The notes under the pieces were generated by a model that saw only the letters and a program-made list of their open reading frames with translations, made no database searches and had not been told where the DNA came from. From Paenibacillus albus (GTDB taxonomy: Bacteria > Bacillota > Bacilli > Paenibacillales > Paenibacillaceae), in contig NZ_CP034437.1 in assembly GCF_003952225.1 (NCBI RefSeq), positions 5,222,501 to 5,286,500 on the forward strand: DNA of 64,000 bases, read 5' to 3'. Below, piece by piece: positions 44,800 through 53,452 of the stretch (position 1 is its first letter; every line of letters begins with the position of its first letter). Made by a program: the position numbers and the translations under genes.

Positions 44800-45456
44800 A
44801 TGATCCTATTCGTAGATGCATATGAGCAATGGTTGCGTACTCACATCTTGGAGGAGAGCAACTCTAGGCGGCGCGAATTACTTGAAAAAGGGCTAGGGCA
44901 CGGCACTCGCGAGTTTCTGAGAATCATCTGGTACCCCGCCGTCCGCAACTTCAATCAACTCTATCCGGAATGGGAAGTACGAGATTTCAACAACGGCTAT
45001 CGCTATGTGGATCTCGCTTATTTGCCTGTTGGTGGGATGAAAGGCGCCATAGAGATACAAGGCTATGGACCTCATGCGTGGGATCTAGATGTGAGGAGAT
45101 TCAAAGACTTATGCTGGCGGCATAGTTTGCTCGCACTCGACGATTGGATATTGTTGCCGATCGCCTACTTGTCGATATCCGAAGAGACGCAGCGCTGCCA
45201 ACAGCTTGTGCTTTCTTTTATCGGCAAGTTCGTGACCACGACGGAGCTGCCAGAGCACTTGGGCTGGCTGGAAACGGAATCCGTGCGATTCGCGCGCCGC
45301 CTTCTGCGGCCATTCACGCCAACAGAGCTGGCTGCGCATCTTCGGGTCAGTGACCAACATGCTCGCCGGCTTTTGCACAAACTGGTCGATCACCAGCTAA
45401 TAGTTATTGCCGGTGGTGCTCAGCGTTACCGCACATATGCGATACGTACTACATAA
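44800..45456 (+). CDS. PD-(D/E)XK-nuclease-like protein with winged-helix C terminus
   Basis: About 218 residues. The N-terminal part has VDLAYLPVGGMKGAIEIQGYG, which looks like the D...ExQ/K core of a PD-(D/E)XK nuclease, then RRFKDLCWRHSLLALDDW. The C-terminal about 60 residues (FTPTELAAHLRVSDQHARRL, LHKLVDHQLIV) form a winged helix that could bind DNA. The catalytic Lys is replaced by Gln, so activity is uncertain; it may be a regulator built from a dead nuclease. Start is ambiguous: ATGs at 44782, 44788 and 44800. Translation from the longer TTG frame would run through the hairpin upstream and is rejected. The gene is followed by a repeat array. Confidence 0.7.
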   Translation: MILFVDAYEQWLRTHILEESNSRRRELLEKGLGHGTREFLRIIWYPAVRNFNQLYPEWEVRDFNNGYRYVDLAYLPVGGMKGAIEIQGYGPHAWDLDVRRFKDLCWRHSLLALDDWILLPIAYLSISEETQRCQQLVLSFIGKFVTTTELPEHLGWLETESVRFARRLLRPFTPTELAAHLRVSDQHARRLLHKLVDHQLIVIAGGAQRYRTYAIRTT

Positions 45457-45495
45457 TTGGGATGTTTGAACAGTAAAGTTAGCTTTGCTCCTCCT

Positions 45496-45680
45496 CTAAC
45501 GAACTCAGGAAGCGTTATACGACCATATTTGCCGTGTAGGATTTTCTAACGAATTCAGGAAGCGTTATTTCGCTGAGTTAAGCCCTTTTGAAGGGGAAAT
45601 CGGGGCAATAGAGTGACCTGGGTTCGTTAGCAGATTTATATGGCCAAAAATGGCTAAATAAGCGTTTTACGGTTCGTTAG
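45496..45680. repeat. Four-copy repeat array, 50-bp period, two direct and two inverted units
   Basis: CTAACGAACTCAGGAAGCGT... (45496-45518) recurs at 45546-45568 with one mismatch, exactly 50 bp on. The complementary core GGTTCGTTAG appears at 45621-45630 and 45671-45680, again 50 bp apart; the first inverted copy matches 13 of 14 bases of the reverse unit. The rest of 45457-45848 is non-coding. This looks like an intergenic repetitive element. Confidence 0.75.
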
Positions 45681-45848
45681 CCCTAGGTGAGGTGATTAGT
45701 TGGCTACATTCGATTGCAGAAAACGAGTTAGTTGGTGAGCGTGCGCCTATGCAGAATAAGAACGCAGTGTTAGTGGATAGGCGGTGGGCAAGCTCGAGTA
45801 AATGATGTGTGTTTAGCCCCGCATTAATCCCCAGCAATCAAAAACCAA

Positions 45849-45880
45849 CCAAAAACACACCTGCTGCCAGGTGTGTTTTC
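45849..45880 (-). terminator. Terminator of the GH130 gene
   Basis: Minus-strand stem AACACACCTG/CAGGTGTGTT followed by TTGG-type tail and T-rich sequence, directly after the stop codon. Confidence 0.85.
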
Positions 45881-45887
45881 AAATCCG

Positions 45888-46907
45888 CTAGCCCTTCTCG
45901 CTCTCCGCAATCACATAATCCACCAGCTCATCCAACGGCACGGTCGCGAGGCAGATCGCCGTGTCTGTCGCGCCGTAGTAGATGTACAGCAAGCCGTCCT
46001 TCACGACGTTTGCTGTCGGGAATACGACGTTCGGGATGAACAGCCCGAACTTCTCATAATACGTCTCTGGCTCCATGATGAAGCCAGGCGCACGAGCGAC
46101 TACTTTCTCCGGCTGCTCCAGATCGAGCAGCATCGCGCCGACGCGGTAAATATGGTCTGGGCCTACGCCGTGATAGAGCACGAGCCAGCCTTTATCCGTC
46201 TTAATCGGCGGCGTCGATCCACCGATCTTCTTGAGCTCCCACTCCTGCTCCACCGTCGCGAACAGAATCGGATCTTCCCAAGTGATCAAGTCCTCCGAGT
46301 ACGAGATCCACATTGCCGGCTTCTCCGTGCCGTATGCTTCCCCGATAAACTCTTCAGGGCGACGAAGCAGCGCGTATTTGCCACCAATCTTCTCAGGGAA
46401 CAAAATATTGTCGCGGTCATTAATATCAAGCGGTGTCGTGTCGCAAAGGAATTCCCAATTGATCAAATCCTTCGACGTGGCAATCGACGAACGTGTCCGC
46501 CAATGAACGTCTTCCTCGCCCCAGCCGTCCGGGTAAACCGGCTTCGAGTTATTCGGAATGCCGACGCCCGTCGGGTAGTAGCTCATCGAACAAGGACGCA
46601 GCGCATAATTCAAATAGAACGTATCGTCTAATTTCACAACACGCGGGTCTTGAATGCTGCCATACGGGAAGCCGAACTGCTCAGGATGAATAATCGGCTT
46701 GTCTAGCACATGCTTGAAATTCACGCCATCCTCGCTCTCCAGCAAGCCGAAGAAGCACTGGAATGGATCAAGACTGCCTGCCGTGCGTTCAATCATATAA
46801 AATTTATCGCCTTCAATAATGACGGCCGGGTTGAATACCGTAGCTTTACGCCAATCGTATAGGCCTGGCGTGACAATCGGGTTGGACTCGCAACGCGTAA
46901 TTTTCAT
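45888..46907 (-). CDS. Glycoside hydrolase family 130 phosphorylase-like enzyme
   Basis: 339 residues of a five-bladed beta-propeller. RCESNPIVTPGLYDWRKATV and SIQDPRVVKLDDTFYLNYAL are GH130 signatures, with the catalytic Asp in QDPR. GH130 enzymes are inverting phosphorylases, or sometimes hydrolases, acting on beta-mannosides such as mannosyl-glucose. No transporter is adjacent, so the substrate cannot be read. A second-domain DTAICLATVPLDELVDYV matches the family C terminus. The start is ATG with GGAG 5 nt upstream; 11 codons of the longer frame are rejected. Confidence 0.92.
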   Translation of the reverse strand: MKITRCESNPIVTPGLYDWRKATVFNPAVIIEGDKFYMIERTAGSLDPFQCFFGLLESEDGVNFKHVLDKPIIHPEQFGFPYGSIQDPRVVKLDDTFYLNYALRPCSMSYYPTGVGIPNNSKPVYPDGWGEEDVHWRTRSSIATSKDLINWEFLCDTTPLDINDRDNILFPEKIGGKYALLRRPEEFIGEAYGTEKPAMWISYSEDLITWEDPILFATVEQEWELKKIGGSTPPIKTDKGWLVLYHGVGPDHIYRVGAMLLDLEQPEKVVARAPGFIMEPETYYEKFGLFIPNVVFPTANVVKDGLLYIYYGATDTAICLATVPLDELVDYVIAESEKG

Positions 46908-47056
46908 CTGGGCTCCATCAACCTCACTCCTGATATTCACCCACTATAGCATGCATACCCAGGCCCTGGAACGGGTTTCGGCCAAGTCCGAACAAAAACA
47001 AACCATGTTCGAACATTTTTCATCCTACCCATGCATTCTATTCAAACATGCTGCTC

Positions 47057-47094
47057 ATAAAAAAAACCGAACCCGCAGAGGGTTCAGGTTTTTA
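47057..47094 (-). terminator. Terminator of nrdR
   Basis: Minus-strand stem AACCTGAACCCT/GGGTTCGGTT followed by T8. Confidence 0.9.
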
Positions 47095-47114
47095 ACGTGT
47101 CTGTCATCATTCTG

Positions 47115-47579
47115 CTATTCCAACGGATTCTTCGAAAGCAAATTGCTCAGCTCTTTCATGAACATGTCGATGTCCTTGAACTGACGATAGACGGAGGCAA
47201 ATCTGACGTAAGCGACTTCATCGACTGGATACAGCTGTGACATGACAAGCTCGCCGATTTCGCGGCTCTCCACTTCGGCAAGCGCCGTCGTACGCAATTC
47301 TTTCTCCGCTTCAGACACAATGATTTCAAGCTGATCGACCGAGACCGGACGCTTCTCGCAGGCACGAATAAGTCCGCGCAGAATCTTATCGCGGCTGAAC
47401 TCTTCACGGCTGCCGTCTTTCTTGATGACGATTAGCGGGGTTTCTTCCACCATCTCGAACGTCGTGAATCGTCTTGTGCATTTCTCGCACTCACGGCGGC
47501 GGCGTATCGATTTATTTTCATTAGCGGGTCTTGAATCAAGCACTTTTGTCCCAGCATAGTCACAGTACGGGCATTTCAT
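47115..47579 (-). CDS. nrdR: Transcriptional repressor NrdR
   Basis: 154 residues. N-terminal zinc ribbon ([15 protein letters not shown] .. CEKC), then an ATP-cone domain ([20 protein letters not shown] onward). NrdR senses ATP/dATP and represses ribonucleotide reductase genes. The gene lies in the coaE-nrdR neighbourhood known from Bacillales. ATG start with AGGATATAACC upstream; no nrd operon is in the window. Confidence 0.97.
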   Translation of the reverse strand: MKCPYCDYAGTKVLDSRPANENKSIRRRRECEKCTRRFTTFEMVEETPLIVIKKDGSREEFSRDKILRGLIRACEKRPVSVDQLEIIVSEAEKELRTTALAEVESREIGELVMSQLYPVDEVAYVRFASVYRQFKDIDMFMKELSNLLSKNPLE

Positions 47580-47711
47580 CGGTTATATCCTCCGTCTTCA
47601 TGTCAAAGTGAACACCAAATCTCTTCAGCAATCGTTTACCAGTCGTTACCTGTTATTAAATCAGGCATTCCGCACATAATACAGTTACCAACCGCAAGGA
47701 GGTGAACGACA

Positions 47712-47921
47712 GTGGCTAACGGAAACAGCAACCAACTAGTTGTACCACAAGCTAGCGCTGCACTAGACCAAATGAAATATGAGGTCGCACAAGAGCTGGG
47801 TATTTCCCTTCCGCAAGATGGATACTACGGCAACATCACAACAAAAGATGCCGGTTCCATCGGTGGTAGCATTACCCGCAAACTGGTGCAAATTGCAGAG
47901 CAATCTCTAGCAGGTCGATAA
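47712..47921 (+). CDS. Alpha/beta-type small acid-soluble spore protein
   Basis: 69 residues, GTG start with AGGAGGTGAACGACA upstream. The family core is visible: NQLVVPQASAALDQMKYEVA, QELGIS and GSIGGSITRKLVQIAEQ. SASPs coat spore DNA and protect it from UV. The motif ELGIS is the germination-protease site region. Upstream CATAATA (about 47680) may be a sigma-G -10. Proof that the organism sporulates. Confidence 0.97.
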   Translation: MANGNSNQLVVPQASAALDQMKYEVAQELGISLPQDGYYGNITTKDAGSIGGSITRKLVQIAEQSLAGR

Positions 47922-47947
47922 TCCAAAGGTAGGTAAGATTCAACAGG

Positions 47948-47990
47948 CTTTGGCTGGTTGCCGGTAGGCAGCCGGCCAAAGTTTTTTATT
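47948..47990 (+). terminator. Terminator of the SASP gene
   Basis: Stem CTTTGGCTGG.TGCC/GGCA.CCGGCCAAAG followed by T6ATT. Confidence 0.93.
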
Positions 47991-48021
47991 ATTCCGGCAA
48001 ACGCATCGCGACGCAAACCCG

Positions 48022-48609
48022 TTACTCGGCGAGCAAGTCCGGATATAGGTCCTTGTACTTATTATAATAATAAATGACTCGCTGTACATAGTGCCTTGTT
48101 TCGCCGTACGGCACCTGATCGACCGTCTCCAGCTTTCCGTCCCATGTTCCGGCTTTCAGCCAGCGGTTCACTGTGCCGGGTCCGGCATTATAAGCAGCAA
48201 TTACGGTATACATATTGCCATCGAACTGATTGTAGAGCGCATTCAAATACCAAGAGCCCATCTCAATTCCGATGTCGGGCTGGTTCGAAATCGCATCAAG
48301 TGTGACATTCGTGAACCCGCCGCGTTCAATAATCCATTTGGCCGTATCCGGCATAAGCTGCATGACGCCGATCGCGCCTTTTTTGGATACGACGCCTGGC
48401 TTATAGTTCGTCTCCACGCGGATAATTGCGGCGACGAGATGCGGTTCAAGCTTATAGTTGGTCGCGCTAATGACAATATCCGAGCGGTATTTCACCGGAT
48501 ACATCCAATGGCTCATCCATTCCGAGCGTACGAATAATAAAGTTAGAAGAGCAATAACGAGGATGAGAATCACTCTGCGCCGAAATTTATTTCTTCGTTT
48601 CTTCTTCAT
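48022..48609 (-). CDS. Membrane-anchored lytic transglycosylase (SLT fold)
   Basis: 195 residues. An N-terminal helix (KKKRRNKFRRRVILILVIAL, signal-anchor) precedes the goose-lysozyme-like SLT domain with the catalytic Glu in AIIRVETNYKPGVVSKKGA, then GVMQLMPDTA and AAYNAGPGTVNRW. It cuts glycan strands of peptidoglycan. Its ATG overlaps the coaE stop by 4 nt (ATGA), so the two are co-translated; the linkage to coaE is known in Bacillales. Confidence 0.95.
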   Translation of the reverse strand: MKKKRRNKFRRRVILILVIALLTLLFVRSEWMSHWMYPVKYRSDIVISATNYKLEPHLVAAIIRVETNYKPGVVSKKGAIGVMQLMPDTAKWIIERGGFTNVTLDAISNQPDIGIEMGSWYLNALYNQFDGNMYTVIAAYNAGPGTVNRWLKAGTWDGKLETVDQVPYGETRHYVQRVIYYYNKYKDLYPDLLAE

Positions 48610-49211
48610 GGCAATCCCTGCTCACGCCAAAATCGTTCTACTTGCTGTTCCGTCTCTGCCAGCGATCCGCTGTTGTCGATGACGTATGTAGCGCGGCGCT
48701 TCTTCTCTTCAATATCCAGCTGCAGCCCGATTCGCTGAGAAGCCTGCTCCTCTGTAAGCTGATTTCGCTGCATTAGCCGCTCAAGCTGCACAGCCTGCGG
48801 CACATAGACGACCATCACTGCATCGTACATTGCATCTTGTCCCGTTTCGAACAATAAAGGAATATCCGCGACGATCAGCTGATTCGGATCACTCGCTTCA
48901 TATGCCTCTATTCTGTCCCACATTCGACTCCGAATTGCTGGATGCAGAATCGACTCCAGCTTGCTGAGTCGTTCTGGATTGCCAAACACTAGCTTGCCGA
49001 CCTCCGGCCGGTTCATTGTGCCGTCTGCATTCAAGACAGCTTGTCCGAACTCAGCAGCAATTGCTGCTAGCGCAGGCTCGCCGGGAAGCACGACTTCCCG
49101 AGCGACCTGGTCTGCATCAACAAGCTTGGCGCCGCGCGCGAGAAGCATCGCGCCGACTGTGCTTTTGCCACAAGCGATGCCGCCTGTTAATCCGAGTTTC
49201 AATCCATTCAC
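48606..49211 (-). CDS. coaE: Dephospho-CoA kinase
   Basis: 201 residues. P-loop GGIACGKST at about residues 10-18, DADQVAREV after strand 2, and LLFETG. It phosphorylates dephospho-CoA in the last step of CoA synthesis. Length and motifs are complete. It lies in the polA-mutM-ytaF-coaE block of spore-formers. The start has GAGGTGAATGG upstream. Confidence 0.96.
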   Translation of the reverse strand: MNGLKLGLTGGIACGKSTVGAMLLARGAKLVDADQVAREVVLPGEPALAAIAAEFGQAVLNADGTMNRPEVGKLVFGNPERLSKLESILHPAIRSRMWDRIEAYEASDPNQLIVADIPLLFETGQDAMYDAVMVVYVPQAVQLERLMQRNQLTEEQASQRIGLQLDIEEKKRRATYVIDNSGSLAETEQQVERFWREQGLP

Positions 49212-49267
49212 CTCATATTGGAATAAGCCTACACACCACTTACTTACACATTCAATGACATTCTATT

Positions 49268-49990
49268 CTACATGAGCCGCAAAAAGCCCATTACAATCAG
49301 CATAATGCCAGGCAATATCGACAGCGCCTGCATCCCGCGCCAACCCGCGAATCGAAATCCAAGCCTCATGCCGGCAAGCAAAAATAATGCGCTGGCAGTG
49401 CATATAACGAAGGCAGTCAGCAGTGGGTTGAAGCCAACCATTGCCGCGCCAAGCCCTGCACCGAAGCTGTCGAGCGACAGTGCGAAGCCAAGCAGAATCG
49501 CTTCCGAAGCCGAGATCGTCCCGGAACGGTCCACGTCAGCTACTTGCGGCGTACGCAGAATCTGAATGACGATGCCGAGCCGCTTGAGCTCGAGATTAAC
49601 AATCGCCGATGCGGCAAGCTCGCCTGCCGCGGGCTGTGCCTCAGTAATGGCGATGCCGCTTACCTGAGTCGCGGTCTCAGCAGCCGTCTCTTCATCTGCG
49701 CGATCTGCTCCGGCCTTCCGGCGCTGCCAATATTGAATGAGTGCCCAGACTCCGATACACATGAGCAGAAGCGCACCGATTAATTTGGCAACAGACGGCG
49801 ACATATAGCCTGTTAAGACTGAACCAATTTGCATAGACAGCCAGACGACTAAACCCGAGCAGAACGCGATAATGATAACCGAGAAGAGCGGAATCCGAAT
49901 GCGTCGCAAGCCATACGTAACTCCAACGCCAAATCCATCCAGGCTTACGGCAAAAGCAAGCAGCAGCAATGATGCGGCATGTACAAGCAC
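49268..49990 (-). CDS. ytaF: Sporulation membrane protein YtaF (MntP-like fold)
   Basis: 240 residues, six helices in two related halves (LLLLAFAVSLDGFGVGVTYG and AILLGFALSLDSFGAGLGAA), as in MntP/YtaF/LysE-like transporters. A loop with ADVDRSGTISASEA resembles an EF-hand and is typical of YtaF. YtaF is conserved in spore-formers; its transport substrate is unknown. GTG start with GGGAGGG upstream. Confidence 0.93.
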   Translation of the reverse strand: MLVHAASLLLLAFAVSLDGFGVGVTYGLRRIRIPLFSVIIIAFCSGLVVWLSMQIGSVLTGYMSPSVAKLIGALLLMCIGVWALIQYWQRRKAGADRADEETAAETATQVSGIAITEAQPAAGELAASAIVNLELKRLGIVIQILRTPQVADVDRSGTISASEAILLGFALSLDSFGAGLGAAMVGFNPLLTAFVICTASALFLLAGMRLGFRFAGWRGMQALSILPGIMLIVMGFLRLM

Positions 49991-50087
49991 TTGAAGTCCC
50001 TCCCATGATGACGATCTCGCACAGTTATCTGTGCATTCGCCTAGAACATGAATGGTACATCATATGCGCGCCGACTCAACTCGTGCC

Positions 50088-50960
50088 TTATTTAGCGCTT
50101 TGCCTTACTTGCTTCGCTTTCGTTCTTAGCTTTGGAAGTGGTTGACAGCGCAAACAAATATGCGTGCCGCGACCGCCGACAACCGTCTTCGTAATTGGAC
50201 CGCCGCAGCTGCGGCATAATTCCTTCTCACGACCGTAGATGAGCAGCTCATGCTGGAACATGCCCATTTCGCCTTGCCCGTTCACGTAGGACTTAATCGA
50301 GGAGCCCCCTGCATCGACTGCGCGGCTAAGGGTTGCTCGAATGGCATCGTACAGTCTGCTCCAGTCCGCAGCCTTCAGCGTGTTAGCCGTCCGCTCCGGA
50401 TGAATGCCTGCTGAGAACAATGCTTCATCGACATAGATGTTGCCTAGCCCGACAATGTACTCTTGATTCAAGAGCAGCGGTTTTATCTTCGTCGTGCGGT
50501 GCGCGACTTCTTTCTTGAACGCTTGCAGCGTGAATGCCTCATCTAGGGGCTCGATGCCGAGCTTATTCAGCGGCGGCAGCGTCAAATCCTCGCCCGGGGC
50601 GAACAGATGCATCGTTCCGAACTGACGAACATCCTTGTAGCGCAGCTCCGTGCCATCAACGAAATGAAATCTGACATGCGTGTGCAGCTCAACCGCTTCA
50701 TCTTGCTTATATACACCATAACGGCCTTCCATGCGCAAATGCGATACGAGCACAAGGCCATCCAGTATTATCCTTAGAAACTTACCCCGTCTTTCCACGG
50801 ATTGAATCGTATGCCCAGCAAGCGCAGCAGCGAATATTTCCGGTTCCTGCGGCTTTTGAATAATTCGCGGAAGTGTAACCGTCACCCGTTCGATCTGTTT
50901 GCCTGCAATAAGCTCGTTAAGCGTACGTCGAACGGTTTCAACCTCAGGTAATTCCGGCAT
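50088..50960 (-). CDS. mutM: Formamidopyrimidine-DNA glycosylase
   Basis: 290 residues. N-terminal PELPEVETVRR gives the catalytic Pro2/Glu3, the beta-elimination Lys is in VERRGKFLRI, and the C-terminal zinc finger has four Cys (CRSCGGPITK .. GTHICLRCQ). It removes 8-oxoguanine and opened purines. The start is the ATG preceded by GGGAGGGGAAATTGGTA (so the mature enzyme begins at Pro2); the longer frame is rejected. Confidence 0.98.
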   Translation of the reverse strand: MPELPEVETVRRTLNELIAGKQIERVTVTLPRIIQKPQEPEIFAAALAGHTIQSVERRGKFLRIILDGLVLVSHLRMEGRYGVYKQDEAVELHTHVRFHFVDGTELRYKDVRQFGTMHLFAPGEDLTLPPLNKLGIEPLDEAFTLQAFKKEVAHRTTKIKPLLLNQEYIVGLGNIYVDEALFSAGIHPERTANTLKAADWSRLYDAIRATLSRAVDAGGSSIKSYVNGQGEMGMFQHELLIYGREKELCRSCGGPITKTVVGGRGTHICLRCQPLPKLRTKAKQVRQSAK

Positions 50961-51063
50961 TACCAATTTCCCCTCCCATGCCAAAAAGCTCAACCACCAT
51001 TATACCTCAGCGCGGCTAAAACTCCTAGCTCTAAGGACTCGCGGAATTCAGCCAGATGAGTCA

Positions 51064-51099
51064 GCAAAAAAGCCCCCGTCGCACGAAGCGACGAGAGCA
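51064..51099 (-). terminator. Terminator of the ADP-ribosylglycohydrolase-like gene
   Basis: Minus-strand stem GC.CTCGTCGC/GCGACGGGGGC followed by T6. Confidence 0.88.
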
Positions 51100-51114
51100 A
51101 TTAGGACACGAACA

Positions 51115-53257
51115 TTATTGTTGGCCGCGCACCACAAACTGCTTGTAATGCGTATGGCTTCCGGCCATATTCGAGAAGCCGATTTGCCCGTTTAGATACG
51201 GCGATTCTTTATCTTCAACGTCCAGCACCAGATTCCCGTCGATATGGACGAGGAAGCGATTCTGGATTGCAGCCACTTTGATCGTATAATCGGAATTCAG
51301 CGACCATGCGAACTCTGCGGAAGCGAGTTCCGAGTAGCCGTGTGCATTTTTGTAAAAGCTGACCTTGTCTCCTGGTGCGAGCCCGACTGCATAAGATCGG
51401 ATGCCGCCTTGAACGCGGAATTGAATGTTATGATGACCGCCTGCAATTGGATGCACAACCGCTTCGTATTCGTAATCCTGCCATTTCAGATCGCCTGTGT
51501 AGCATTCTGCCGGCTCTCCGCTGTAGCTTCCTGAGAGCTCGCCGCCTTCAAGCGCCCATAGTCCGCGAAGACTGGTAAATTGGCTCACCGGCAGATGCAA
51601 GCCGTGCCAGCGCTCTGTCCGTTCATGCTTGAAGCTTATGGCATATTGCGGTGTGCCTGAGAAATGCATATAGTCGACATAAGCGACCAAATTCTCGTTC
51701 CAGCCATCCGAAGGTATCCATTCGATACCCGCTTCTTCAATGCACACGTTGTCCATGTAGGGCAGCTCGAACGCAAGCTCTTCCCATTCGCCTCGAACTA
51801 ATTCGATCGTTTCGCCATAATGGCGCACATCAGCATTGCCATCCCGTACATACAAGCGAGCCCGAATGCCTGCTCTTGTAAAGTCAGGCACCATAACCTT
51901 GGCGCGAATGGTCTGCCCCGGATAAAGCTGCGGAGAGAAGCTTGGGTCGTACCGACTATCGTTAAAATCATCAGGACGGTAATACGTTTTGTAATAAGCC
52001 CGGTAGCCATAGCCGCATGTCGCGCGGTCGAATAACACTTTAAGCGCACGGCTGCCGCTCGCCACAGCCTCTGTCGTATTCTCAACGAAGCTCGTAACGT
52101 GTGCCCCGCTTGGATCTGAATCGGTACGGAACGCATGCGTGGAGCCTGGGTATTCAAAATGGAATCGCGGACCTTCGCCGTTCAGCACAGATGCCCACTC
52201 TGAAGGTGGCTCCGCGCCTGCGATCTTGTAGCCGAAGCTCGCGATATAAGAAGCGCACCACGGAATATCGAGCATATTGAGCGTACCGATAACGCTGGAG
52301 CAGCAGAGGAAGTCGTTGATTGGCTTGCGCCAGGAAGCGTCAATGCCGTTCAGTCCATTCATGACGCCCATAATGGTACCGACATTCGCGACGTTGCAGT
52401 CCGTGTCGTAGCCGCACATGTTGCAGATATTAATCGCACGGGAGAAGTCTCCGCCGCCATAGAGAAGCGATAGCACGATAACGCCCGCGTTCGGGATGAT
52501 ATGGCATTCGCCGGGATATAATGGATAGCCGAAGTTCTCTCTGACATAGAAGAAGGCATCGCGCCAGTTGTCCGGCTGCTCGGCATGATAATCCATAACA
52601 GCCCGTGTCATGCGCGTAAACTCGCAGTCAGCTGGAATAACCGCCAATCCTTCTTGCAAAATAGTCCTAATATCGTTATGAACGAATGCTGCGGCAATAC
52701 ATGCAGCAATGAACATGCCGCCATATTTGCCGTTGCCGTCATGGGATACGCTTGCGATCTTCTCCGCATACTCGGCAGCGAGCTTCGGATTGCCCGGATT
52801 AATAAGTCCCCAGACGTCGATGAAGATTTGTCCGCCGATCTGCTCGGCAACGGCCGCTCCGTTCTGCTCTATGGAGCCGGAACGCGGCGCCATAATGCCA
52901 TTCTTCAAGTTCTGGTAAGCCGTATGCTCCGTCGACTTTCCGTAGCCGCCCCACCAGAAGAAGCTGTGCCCGTCCGGCGCGTAGTTAAGCCAAGTAAGGC
53001 CCATCTGCTCTGCCGTAATGTCGCTCGTATGCGTGTAATCCTCCAGCGCCCTCAGGAAGAACATCGGGCCGTTCGTATCATCGTCAGCGGCAAAATTTTT
53101 GAAAGTGTGCAAGTAGCCGGTAATCTCGCCGAACGTTCTCGCAATCCGGTCATACGACCACTGCTCAATGTTGCCACCGTGGCGCACGCCAATGACTTTG
53201 CCCAGCCAGCCGGCATACTCGTTCCATATAATCGTTCGGAATCGTCGTCTGCGTCAC
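51115..53257 (-). CDS. ADP-ribosylglycohydrolase-family protein, N-terminal frameshift
   Basis: About 710 residues. The N-terminal ADP-ribosylglycohydrolase-like helical domain has DDDTNGPMFFLRALEDYTHT and GYDTDCNVANVGTIMG (acidic metal-binding residues), then beta-sandwich domains to the C terminus. The predicted start is GTG at 53257 with GAGGAGGG 8 nt upstream, giving MTQTTIPNDYMERV. Two bases (TA) appear missing at about 53215-53218: restoring TATA gives the usual V-YAGWLGKVIGVRHGG. The annotated frame 51115-53187 starts downstream at an internal GTG. It may be a pseudogene or an error. The gene sits between polA and mutM. Substrate unknown. Confidence 0.8.
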
Positions 53258-53281
53258 TTCATATACCCTCCTCAAAAATTA

Positions 53282-53295
53282 AGTAAACGGTTACA
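53282..53295 (-). promoter_or_regulatory. Catabolite-response-element-like site
   Basis: On the minus strand TGTAACCGTTTACT matches 13 of 14 positions of the B. subtilis cre consensus and is nearly palindromic. It lies about 25 nt upstream of the ADP-ribosylglycohydrolase-like start, so CcpA or another LacI-family repressor may act here. Confidence 0.5.
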
Positions 53296-53409
53296 CATTT
53301 GGCAATAGTATAGGTGGATTCCTCTTATTTCGCAAGGTATTTACTTTAAAAGAAAGCTGCTGCCATCGGGGGTCAGTAACCACCAGAGCAGCACATGCTT
53401 GCTTTCAGC

Positions 53410-53441
53410 AAAAAAATAAAGGCAGCCCATCAGGCTGCCCT
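53410..53441 (-). terminator. Terminator of polA
   Basis: Minus-strand stem GGGCAGCCTG/GGGCTGCC followed by T-rich sequence, 10 nt after the polA stop. Confidence 0.9.
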
Positions 53442-53452
53442 TACTCCACATC

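Noticed and set aside
45496-45680. CRISPR array
   Set aside because: Only four short units, two of them inverted, and no cas gene; spacers of about 27-40 bp do not recur regularly.
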